Assembly (NCBI GenBank): GCA_027023425.1
Contig: JALVVL010000044.1
Location: 1-64,000, forward strand
Source: Anaerolineales bacterium
GTDB taxonomy: Bacteria > Chloroflexota > Anaerolineae > Anaerolineales > DRMV01
Length of the DNA stretch: 64,000 nt
Direction of reading: 5' to 3'
In this document: piece after piece, positions 24,891-31,431 of the stretch
How the letters are laid out: each line of letters opens with the position of its first letter
How positions within the stretch are numbered: the stretch's first letter is position 1
Notes under the pieces: model-generated
Databases searched by the model: none
What the model was told of the DNA's origin: nothing
Seen by the model: only the letters and a program-made list of their open reading frames with translations
Program-made: the position numbers and the translations under genes

Positions 24891-26555
24891 ATGAACCCTA
24901 CTGAAAAAATCAAACGAGCGTTTGCCGAATGGGAAGAAAAGGTGTTGAAGCCCGTCCTTAAGCGCTTTCCCGAGCGCAAGGAGCGCTTCACCACCTCATC
25001 CGAAATTCCGGTGCCGCGCTTTCTTTTGCCCGAAGACCCCGACCCCGACTATCTGGAAAAGTTGGGCTTTCCGGGGGCGGCGCCGTTCACCCGCGGCGTT
25101 CAGCCTACGATGTACCGCGGGCGCTTTTGGACAATGCGGCAATACGCGGGCTATGCCACCGCCGAAGAATCCAACGCCCGCTACCGTTACCTGCTCTCGC
25201 AGGGGCAGACCGGCCTTTCGGTGGCTTTTGATTTGCCCACCCAAATCGGCTACGATGCCGATGACCCAATGGCTTTGGGCGAAGTCGGCAGGGTTGGCGT
25301 TTCGGTTTCGTCGTTGGAGGATATGGAAATCCTGTTCCGCGGCATTCCGCTGGAAAAGGTTTCTACCAGCATGACGATAAACGCCCCCGCCGCCATCCTG
25401 CTGGCAATGTACATCGCGGTTGCCAAAAAGCAAGGCGCGGATATTCGCAAACTGCGCGGCACAATTCAGAACGACATTCTGAAGGAATACATCGCCCGCG
25501 GCACCTACATCTTCCCGCCCAAGCCCTCAATGCGCCTGATAACCGACACCTTCAAATTCTGCGCCGAGCATGTGCCCAAGTGGAACACCATCAGCATCAG
25601 CGGCTACCACATCCGCGAAGCCGGCGCTACCGCGGTGCAGGAACTTGCCTTCACTTTAGCCAACGGTATTGCCTACGTGCAAGCCGCCGTGGATGTCGGT
25701 TTGGATGTGGACACCTTTGGGCCGCAACTTTCGTTTTTCTTCAATGCCCACAACAACTTTTTTGAGGAAATTGCCAAATTCCGCGCCGCGCGCCGCATGT
25801 GGGCGAAAATCATGCGTGAACGCTTTGGGGCGCGCAACCCAAAGGCTTGGCGGCTTCGCTTCCACACGCAGACCGCGGGCTCAACCCTCACCGCCCAACA
25901 GCCCGAAAACAACATCGTGCGCGTGGCGCTTCAGGCGTTGGCCGCGGTTTTGGGCGGCACGCAATCCCTGCACACCAACAGCATGGACGAGGCGCTGTGG
26001 CTGCCAACCGAAAAATCCGTCCGCATTGCCTTGCGCACCCAGCAGATAATTGCCTACGAGTCGGGCGTGGCCGACACCGTTGACCCGCTGGCGGGTTCTT
26101 ATTTTGTAGAGTACCTGACCGATGAACTGGAGAGCCGCGCCGAGGCGCTGATTGCCAAAATTGACGAAATGGGCGGCGCAATGGCGGCAATTGAGAAGGG
26201 CTACATCCAGAACGAAATTCAGGAATCCGCCTACCGCTACCAGCAGGCTTTGGAGCGGAAGGAGCAAATCGTGGTCGGCGTCAACGCATTCCAAACCGAG
26301 GAGGAAGAGCGCGATTTGGAAAGCCTAAAGGTTGACCCCGAAGTGGAAAAGCGCCAGCGGCGGCGGTTGGCCGAGTTACGCGCCCGCAGGGATAACGCCG
26401 CGGTCGCCGAAATCCTCGCGCGGATAGAGCAGGCAGCGCGCGGCGATGAAAACCTGTTACCGCTTTTCATCACTGCTGTAGAGCGCTACGCCACCTTGGG
26501 TGAAATTACCGGCGTTTTGCGCAAAGTTTGGGGCGAATACCGCCCGTCTATTTGA
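24891..26555 (+). CDS. Methylmalonyl-CoA mutase, catalytic (large) subunit without B12 domain
   Basis: 554 residues. The barrel domain of adenosylcobalamin-dependent methylmalonyl-CoA mutase, interconverting methylmalonyl-CoA and succinyl-CoA. Typical segments are [88 protein letters not shown] and [12 protein letters not shown]. The C-terminal B12-binding domain (DxHxxG) is absent, as in archaeal and many Chloroflexota split enzymes, so a separate small subunit must be encoded elsewhere. A TATACT-like box at 24858 may be its promoter. The epimerase gene follows after 16 bases, a functional pair of the propionyl-CoA route. Confidence 0.95.
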   Translation: MNPTEKIKRAFAEWEEKVLKPVLKRFPERKERFTTSSEIPVPRFLLPEDPDPDYLEKLGFPGAAPFTRGVQPTMYRGRFWTMRQYAGYATAEESNARYRYLLSQGQTGLSVAFDLPTQIGYDADDPMALGEVGRVGVSVSSLEDMEILFRGIPLEKVSTSMTINAPAAILLAMYIAVAKKQGADIRKLRGTIQNDILKEYIARGTYIFPPKPSMRLITDTFKFCAEHVPKWNTISISGYHIREAGATAVQELAFTLANGIAYVQAAVDVGLDVDTFGPQLSFFFNAHNNFFEEIAKFRAARRMWAKIMRERFGARNPKAWRLRFHTQTAGSTLTAQQPENNIVRVALQALAAVLGGTQSLHTNSMDEALWLPTEKSVRIALRTQQIIAYESGVADTVDPLAGSYFVEYLTDELESRAEALIAKIDEMGGAMAAIEKGYIQNEIQESAYRYQQALERKEQIVVGVNAFQTEEEERDLESLKVDPEVEKRQRRRLAELRARRDNAAVAEILARIEQAARGDENLLPLFITAVERYATLGEITGVLRKVWGEYRPSI

Positions 26556-26571
26556 TTGCAAAGGAGATTTC

Positions 26572-26982
26572 ATGCCCAGCATCAAACGCATTGACCACCT
26601 CGCAGTGGTGGTTTCCGATTTGCAAGAAGCCCTTTCGTTTTGGGAAGACGCGTTGGGACTGAGCGTCAGCCGCGTGGAAACCGTGCCCGCGGAGCAAAGC
26701 GTGGTGGCCTTTCTGCCCATCGGCAGCGGCGAAATAGAACTTGTGAAGCCCACCACCGACGACAGCGGCACGGCCAAATTCCTCGCCAAGCGCGGCCCGG
26801 GAATGCACCACATTTGCTTTGAGGTAGAAGGCTTGGATGACCTGCTCGCCCGCCTCAAGGAGCACGGTATCCAACTCATCAACGAAACGCCCGTTGAGAA
26901 AGAAAACGGCGTGCGCTATGCCTTCATTCATCCCAAAAGCACGCACGGGGTGTTGGTAGAATTGTATGAGCGCACGGAATGA
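26572..26982 (+). CDS. mce: Methylmalonyl-CoA epimerase
   Basis: 136 residues, the usual length. A vicinal-oxygen-chelate (glyoxalase) fold enzyme converting (2S)- to (2R)-methylmalonyl-CoA. The metal ligands appear in order: IDHLAVVV (His near residue 7), GMHHICFEVE (His near residue 79) and GVLVELYE (Glu near the C-terminus). The start at 26572 is fixed by AAGGAG five bases upstream; a longer open frame from 26500 only overlaps the mutase end. It is co-transcribed with the mutase. Confidence 0.94.
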   Translation: MPSIKRIDHLAVVVSDLQEALSFWEDALGLSVSRVETVPAEQSVVAFLPIGSGEIELVKPTTDDSGTAKFLAKRGPGMHHICFEVEGLDDLLARLKEHGIQLINETPVEKENGVRYAFIHPKSTHGVLVELYERTE

Positions 26983-27007
26983 GCACCTTTTTGCCGAGCG
27001 GTGAAAA

Positions 27008-27490
27008 ATGCCCCCGCATGAATTTGTGCCCCACGACATTTTGTTGACCAACCTTGTGTTGGGCGAGGCGCGGCTTTTTCGGCTGATGTTGCCGGAGAAG
27101 TGGGAGATTGCCCGCGGCCTCGCCCCGCCCGACATGCAGGCGCGGCACATGCGTGGAGGCGCTCCGTGGGTTGCATCGGCCCGCGCGTGGTATGTGGTTT
27201 ACCACAGCGAAAAGGGTTGGGCGCTTGAACTGGAAGTGCGCGTTACCGCGCACGAGAAAAAGCCCCCTGCCGGTTCCCAGCCCATAGAAATCGGCTTACA
27301 CACGGGCTACGTGGCTTGGCGAAAGCGGCGGCGCGGCCTGCCGTGGAAGCGCCACGATGTGTACTTTATGACCATCGGCTGGTATTGCCCCCAAACCGAG
27401 CGCCACATTGAACTGGAGTTTAGCGGATGGTGCCCGCAGGAAGGATTTGATGCCATCCGCGCAGGCGTCCTGCGCACGATCTGCCATTAA
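27008..27490 (+). CDS. Conserved-looking protein of unknown function
   Basis: 160 residues, soluble, with many aromatic residues (WYVVYHSEKGWALELEV; DVYFMTIGWYCPQTERHIELEF). It has no signal peptide or known motif. The codon use and composition match its neighbours, and it starts 26 bases after the epimerase on the same strand, so it is probably a third gene of that operon. The ribosome site is weak. The stop codon TAA is the first part of the TTAACGCCAAGG word of the following array. Confidence 0.6.
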   Translation: MPPHEFVPHDILLTNLVLGEARLFRLMLPEKWEIARGLAPPDMQARHMRGGAPWVASARAWYVVYHSEKGWALELEVRVTAHEKKPPAGSQPIEIGLHTGYVAWRKRRRGLPWKRHDVYFMTIGWYCPQTERHIELEFSGWCPQEGFDAIRAGVLRTICH

Positions 27491-27905
27491 CGCCAAGGGC
27501 GCCAAGGATAAAAACCACAGATTACACAGATTAGCGCAGATTTTTCTGAGGAATCTGTGGTTTCAACCATTCAATCGGTGTAAATCTGTGTCAATCGGTG
27601 GATGAAACAAACCACAGATTACACAGATTAGCACAGATTTTTTCTGTGTTCTCTGTAAATTTCTGTGTCTTCTGTGTTTTTTCACTCAATCGGTGTAAAT
27701 CTGTGTCAATCGGTGGATAGGGACGCCAAGGACGCCAAGGGCACAAAGGACGCCAAGGAGTTAACGCAGAGGCGCAGAGAAAGCAGAGGCACAGAGAAAA
27801 GTTTTTCTGTGTTCTCTGTAAATTTCTGTGTCTTCTGTGGTTTTCTCCTTACAATCGGTGTAAATCTGTGTCAATCTGTGGATAAGCGACGTCCGACCCA
27901 ACGAC
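27486..27905. repeat. Word array 5
   Basis: 420 bp between two convergent genes. It contains ACGCCAAGGGCGCCAAGGA, ACCACAGATTACACAGATT, TTCAATCGGTGTAAATCTG (three or more times), GTCAATCGGTGGATAGGG and ACGCAGAGGCGCAGAGA words. No gene was found inside. Confidence 0.85.
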
Positions 27906-27912
27906 TCACGAA

Positions 27913-28530
27913 CTACGAATTTGGCAACTTGAAAGCCTCGCTCAGGTCGCGCCAAAACTCCTCCGGCGGCAAAGAACGAATGCGAGGCAAGTTGACTTTC
28001 ACGAACAGATGAGGCTGTTTGGGTTGCAGTGAGAGAGCCCTGAGGTCGTCGGCGTATTTTTCCAAAAAGCGCATCAGCGGAGCGTGCTTGCAGAGGTCAG
28101 GCGTGCAAAGCACATTCAGACTGCCGAACTTTCGGGCTTCGCCCTCAAAATCGGCCTGCGGCTTGCCTTTGAGCGAACTGGCAATTTTGCCGCGCGGCCG
28201 GCTTCGCAGGGTAGCATGCACCACCATTGCATCGCGCCGCCCCTTCAACCGCTGATACCACCACACAGGAGCGACCTCGCGCGCCTCCAGCAAAAAAGCA
28301 GTTTCCACGCGGCGAAAGGGCTCATTGGCTTTGGCAACCGCCATCTGCGCGCCGGTGGACGCTCCTCCCATCCATTTGGCATACGAAACTTCGCCGATGA
28401 CTTTGTCCAACCCCCGCTTCATCCACAGCGCAATCTCAACCCCGCGCTTGCGGTTGCTGACCGAGCCTAAAAAATAGCCCACAGCCAAAAGAGCGCTCAA
28501 AATTATAGCAACAATTTGTCCTAAATTCAC
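27913..28530 (-). CDS. Membrane-anchored protein of unknown function
   Basis: 205 residues. One N-terminal membrane segment (near residues 5-23, IVAIILSALLAVGYFLG) is followed by a basic soluble domain. WMKRGLDKVIGEVSYAKWMGG and RRDAMVVHATLRSRPRGKI are recognisable but match no family I know. It faces the cytoplasm by the positive-inside rule. It is divergent from the 94-residue gene at 28583. The end abuts word array 5. Confidence 0.55.
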   Translation of the reverse strand: MNLGQIVAIILSALLAVGYFLGSVSNRKRGVEIALWMKRGLDKVIGEVSYAKWMGGASTGAQMAVAKANEPFRRVETAFLLEAREVAPVWWYQRLKGRRDAMVVHATLRSRPRGKIASSLKGKPQADFEGEARKFGSLNVLCTPDLCKHAPLMRFLEKYADDLRALSLQPKQPHLFVKVNLPRIRSLPPEEFWRDLSEAFKLPNS

Positions 28531-28582
28531 CGCATCCTCCCGCTTGGCGAAGGTTTTGTTAGTTTAGCGTAAAGGGCACAAA

Positions 28583-28867
28583 ATGTCAAAACTGAAGCGT
28601 CGTTGGCGGCAAATCAAAGCATGGGTAGGCGGCTTCCTGTATGGCATGTTGCTTTACGATATGGAGCGCGCCCTGCGCAAACAACACGCCGAGTTAGAAA
28701 ACCTTTTCGCCTTAATCATGTTCGGCGACATGATCGGCGTGCCCATCCTGCCTCCTTATTACTCGCTGAGACTATTGCCGTACATCATCCCGAGCATAAA
28801 TTTGTGGAAACGCCGCCTTTTACGCGAGCGCGACATCACCGATTTGTTAGCAGATCTTGACGCGTAG
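28583..28867 (+). CDS. Small protein of unknown function, possibly membrane-associated
   Basis: 94 residues, with AAAGGG six bases upstream of the ATG. A basic N-terminus (KLKRRWRQIK) is followed by an aromatic, moderately hydrophobic stretch (VGGFLYGMLLYDM) and a second one (LIMFGDMIGVPILPPYYSL), with the C-terminus acidic. The stop is 15 bases before the SDR gene, so both are co-transcribed. No family was recognised. Confidence 0.6.
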   Translation: MSKLKRRWRQIKAWVGGFLYGMLLYDMERALRKQHAELENLFALIMFGDMIGVPILPPYYSLRLLPYIIPSINLWKRRLLRERDITDLLADLDA

Positions 28868-28881
28868 AAAGGATGTGAACA

Positions 28882-29685
28882 ATGGACCTTGGGTTGAAAG
28901 GAAAGAAAGCGCTGGTCACCGGCTCCAGCCGCGGCATTGGTTATGCGATTGCGGTTGAATTGTTGAGAGAAGGCTGTGCGGTCGCTATAAACGGCCGGTC
29001 ACTTACAGGGCTTGAAAGGGCTGTAGCCGAAATCCGCGATGACCTGCACCTCTCGGACACGAAGGCAATCGTGCCCATAGTGGGCGACGTTTCCAAAGCG
29101 GCAACAGCGCGGGAGGTGGTTGAAAAGGCGGCCTCCGCGCTGGGCGGGCTTGATTTGCTGGTCACCAACACCGGCGGTCCGCCGAGCGGGGCATTTGAGG
29201 AGATTCCCGACGAAGCGTGGGAGAGAGCGATAAACTCTCTGCTGATGGCGCACGTGAGGCTTATCCGCCATGCACTGCCCTACCTGCGCAAGTCGCCTAC
29301 GCCCTCCGTGCTCACCATTACCTCCTATTCCGTAAAGCAACCCATCCCAAGGCTGGTGCTTTCAAACAGCGTGCGCGCCGCAACCGCCGCCCTCACCAAA
29401 ACCTTAGCGCTGGAACTCGGCCATGAGCGCATTCGCTTCAATTCTATCCTGCCCGGCTGGACGGCAACAGAGCGGGTGCGGGAATTGATGGAGGCGCGCG
29501 CTGAAGCGAAAGGCACTACAGCAAGCGATGAGATGGAGAGGCAAAGCCGCGAAATCCCGTTAGGCCGGTTTGCGCACCCTGTTGAAATTGCAAAAGCGGC
29601 GGTATTTCTGCTTTCGCCGGCCGCGAGTTACATCACCGGCGTATTGCTGAATGTGGATGGGGGCGTTTACCGCGGTTTATGCTGA
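28882..29685 (+). CDS. Short-chain dehydrogenase/reductase family protein with replaced catalytic motif
   Basis: 267 residues with the SDR Rossmann fold. The cofactor motif TGSSRGIG is near residue 13, NTGG near residue 93, and SILPGWTATERV and the C-terminal GVLLNVDGG are typical of FabG-like members. The usual catalytic YxxxK is absent: the equivalent place reads LVLSNSVRAATAAL, with Asn-Ser-x-Arg. Such SNxxR sequences form a recognisable SDR subfamily of unknown activity. It follows the small unknown gene after 15 bases, with a GGATG-type ribosome site. Confidence 0.85.
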   Translation: MDLGLKGKKALVTGSSRGIGYAIAVELLREGCAVAINGRSLTGLERAVAEIRDDLHLSDTKAIVPIVGDVSKAATAREVVEKAASALGGLDLLVTNTGGPPSGAFEEIPDEAWERAINSLLMAHVRLIRHALPYLRKSPTPSVLTITSYSVKQPIPRLVLSNSVRAATAALTKTLALELGHERIRFNSILPGWTATERVRELMEARAEAKGTTASDEMERQSREIPLGRFAHPVEIAKAAVFLLSPAASYITGVLLNVDGGVYRGLC

Positions 29686-29703
29686 GAAACGCGGCTAAAA
29701 ACG

Positions 29704-29733
29704 TTGCCACTATGGGCGCGATTTAGGTATAAT
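29704..29733 (+). promoter_or_regulatory. Candidate promoter upstream of the tRNA cluster (distal)
   Basis: TTGCCA (29704-29709), 18-base spacer, TATAAT (29728-29733), placed just after the SDR stop. A short hairpin GCAGGC-GGTT-GCCTGC followed by TGTTAGTTTTT (29770-29798) lies 40 bases downstream and could end a small RNA. Confidence 0.5.
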
Positions 29734-29818
29734 TGCCGCCCGCCGGAGAGGAAGGCGCAGGAGAGGGCGCAGGCGGTTGCCTGCTGTGTTAGTTTTTGCA
29801 CGCTCCTGAGCGCGAAAC

Positions 29819-29847
29819 TTGCCAATCGCGAACTCGCATGGTAAAAT
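29819..29847 (+). promoter_or_regulatory. Promoter of the tRNA-Ser/Ser/Arg cluster
   Basis: TTGCCA (29819-29824), 17-base spacer, TAAAAT (29842-29847), 13 bases before the first tRNA. Confidence 0.75.
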
Positions 29848-29860
29848 ACGGCCTGCTCCG

Positions 29861-29950
<90 letters not shown>

Positions 29951-30000
29951 ACATGGGCGGGCGCCTGCATCCTCCCCAGGGGCAAGCACCCTAACAATTC

Positions 30001-30092
30001 GGGGAGGTGCCGGAGTTGGACGATCGGGGCCGCCTGCTAAGCGGTTGTGGGGGCTAAAACCTCCACCGCGGGTTCGAATCCCGCCCTCCCCG
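30001..30092 (+). tRNA. tRNA-Ser (anticodon GCT)
   Basis: Acceptor GGGGAGG/CCTCCCC; anticodon loop CTGCTAA between CCGC and GCGG; long variable arm with TGTGGGGGCTAAAACCTCCA; T arm GCGGGTTCGAATCCCGC. CCA is not encoded. Confidence 0.95.
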
Positions 30093-30104
30093 CCTGTGCA
30101 ATAC

Positions 30105-30180
30105 GCCCTCGTAGCTCAGTGGATAGAGCACTTGCTTGCGGAGCAAGGGGCCGCGTGTTCGAATCACGCCGAGGGCGCCA
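30105..30180 (+). tRNA. tRNA-Arg (anticodon GCG), CCA encoded
   Basis: Acceptor GCCCTCG/CGAGGGC; D arm GCTC...GAGC; anticodon stem CTTGC/GCAAG with loop TTGCGGA, so GCG; T arm GCGTGTTCGAATCACGC; then G and genomic CCA. Most bacteria read CGN with an ACG (inosine) tRNA, so GCG is notable. Confidence 0.93.
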
Positions 30181-30187
30181 TGCGAAA

Positions 30188-30215
30188 CGGGAGCGGTTCA
30201 GCCGCTCCCGTTTTT
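30188..30215 (+). terminator. Terminator of the tRNA cluster
   Basis: CGGGAGCGG-TTCAG-CCGCTCCCG is followed by TTTTTG, eight bases after the tRNA-Arg CCA. Confidence 0.9.
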
Positions 30216-30262
30216 GTGTTTGTGCCTCCTGATTGACTGACAAAACTTTGGCCGTTTACCAA

Positions 30263-30391
30263 ATCTCTCCTATCCCCCGATGAGCCTCGCTGGCGCTCGG
30301 CTCATCTGCCCCCTTCCCTCCCTTAGTAAGGGAGGGAAGGGGGCGGCTACGGCGACGCAACAGCGTTGCCGTAGCGGGGAAAGGGAGAGAT
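30263..30391. repeat. MITE family B, intact copy
   Basis: 129 bp with ends ATCTCTCC and GGAGAGAT, flanked by CAA on both sides. Inside are GAGCCTCGC-TGGC-GCTCGGCTC and CCTTCCCTCCC-TTAGTAA-GGGAGGGAAGG stems and GCTACGGCGACGCAACAGC. It serves as the uninterrupted reference for the copy broken by family G at 46481-46882. It lies in front of surE. Confidence 0.8.
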
Positions 30392-30459
30392 CAAGCCCCA
30401 AGTCAGTCAACCAGGTTTGTGCCCACAAATTGTGCCAATTTGGGAAAGGTTGGGTCGCT

Positions 30460-31254
30460 ATGCAAATTTTGCTTACCAATGATGATGGCATTCGCTCGCC
30501 GGGGCTTTGGGCGGCCGCGGAGGCATTGAGCACCATTGGCTATGTCACTGTGGTTGCACCGCGAGAACAATCTACCGGCGCGGGGCGCAGTATGCCTTCT
30601 ACTTCCGATGGCATCATCACGCCCGAGAGGATGACCGTGCGCGGGAAGGAATGGACAGTGTACGCGGTCGGCGGCACCCCGGCGCAGGCGGTTCAGCACG
30701 GTGTGCTGGAAGTGCTCGGGCGCAAGCCCGATTTGGTAGTCGCGGGCATCAATTACGGCGAAAACCTTGCCCTTGGCGTCACGGTTTCAGGCACGGTAGG
30801 AGCGGCTCTGGAAGGTGCGGCTTTGGGCATTCCCTCGTTGGCGGTTTCGCTGGAAACGCCGCAAGAATACCACCTCTCCTATTCACGGGAAATTGACTTT
30901 GGCGCGGCGGCGCATTTCACCAAATTTTTCGCCCTTAGGATGGCGCAGTTGGAACTCCCCGAGGATGTGTATGTGCTAAAAGTGGATGTGCCGCGCTCGG
31001 CCACCCCTGAAACCCCTTGGCGCGTTACCCGTTTAGGCCGCAAGCGCTACTACCGCCCCGTAAAGCCCAAACGCCGTACTTGGGATGAGCCGGTGGTTAT
31101 CGGCTATGAGAGGGATACACCTGCCGAGGAGTTTTCTCCCGATAGCGATGTTTACGCTGTGATGGTTGATAGGATAGTTTCGGTCACACCGCTTAGTTTA
31201 GACCTTACCTCTCGGGTGGATTTGAAAGAATTAGAGCGGCTACTCGCTTCGTGA
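30460..31254 (+). CDS. surE: 5'/3'-nucleotidase SurE
   Basis: 264 residues. A metal-dependent phosphatase of nucleoside monophosphates, often a stationary-phase survival factor. The active-site loop LLTNDDGIRSPG opens the protein (Asp pair binding the metal), followed by PREQSTGAGRSM, GGTPAQAV and VAGINYGENLALGVTVSGTVGAA with the conserved Asn and Ser. The length fits the family. The ATG at 30460 begins exactly at the family N-terminus; the longer frame from 30280 merely reads through the family B repeat. The TGA stop overlaps the parS palindrome. Confidence 0.95.
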   Translation: MQILLTNDDGIRSPGLWAAAEALSTIGYVTVVAPREQSTGAGRSMPSTSDGIITPERMTVRGKEWTVYAVGGTPAQAVQHGVLEVLGRKPDLVVAGINYGENLALGVTVSGTVGAALEGAALGIPSLAVSLETPQEYHLSYSREIDFGAAAHFTKFFALRMAQLELPEDVYVLKVDVPRSATPETPWRVTRLGRKRYYRPVKPKRRTWDEPVVIGYERDTPAEEFSPDSDVYAVMVDRIVSVTPLSLDLTSRVDLKELERLLAS

Positions 31255-31270
31255 TGTTTCACGTGAAACA
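31255..31270. promoter_or_regulatory. parS: parS centromere-like site
   Basis: TGTTTCACGTGAAACA, an exact match to the 16-bp ParB/Spo0J binding consensus. It lies within a perfect 20-bp palindrome (31253-31272) that shares two bases with the surE stop codon. It is the only exact copy I found in the window. parS sites cluster near the replication origin in most bacteria. Confidence 0.85.
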
Positions 31271-31281
31271 TCCGCATTCCC

Positions 31282-31309
31282 ACTCCCCGGCCAGCACCGG
31301 GGAGTTTTT
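31282..31309 (+). terminator. Terminator of surE
   Basis: ACTCCCCGG-CCAGCA-CCGGGGAGT is followed by TTTT, starting 27 bases after the surE stop. Confidence 0.85.
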
Positions 31310-31322
31310 GGGTTAACGGAAA

Positions 31323-31372
31323 TCTTACATCCCTCTTACACGCCTCTTACATTGAGCCCCTATAGTTAGAAT
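31323..31372 (+). promoter_or_regulatory. Three 11-bp direct repeats and -10 box upstream of clpB
   Basis: TCTTACA occurs at 31323, 31334 and 31345, exactly 11 bp apart, one helical turn. A TAGAAT box (31367-31372) lies so that the third repeat occupies the -35 position. This is the layout of OmpR/PhoB-type response-regulator boxes at activated promoters. The regulator is unknown. Confidence 0.6.
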
Positions 31373-31431
31373 GCGTGTGCAGGGAAATTTCAGTGTTTTT
31401 TGTTAAACCCCAAAACTAAGGAGAGTGGAAA

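Noticed and set aside
27486-27905. CRISPR-like array
   Set aside because: The words recur at irregular intervals, vary in sequence and lack unique spacers; no cas genes are present.
30280-30459. N-terminal extension of SurE
   Set aside because: The extension translates the family B repeat; the SurE family begins at the ATG at 30460.
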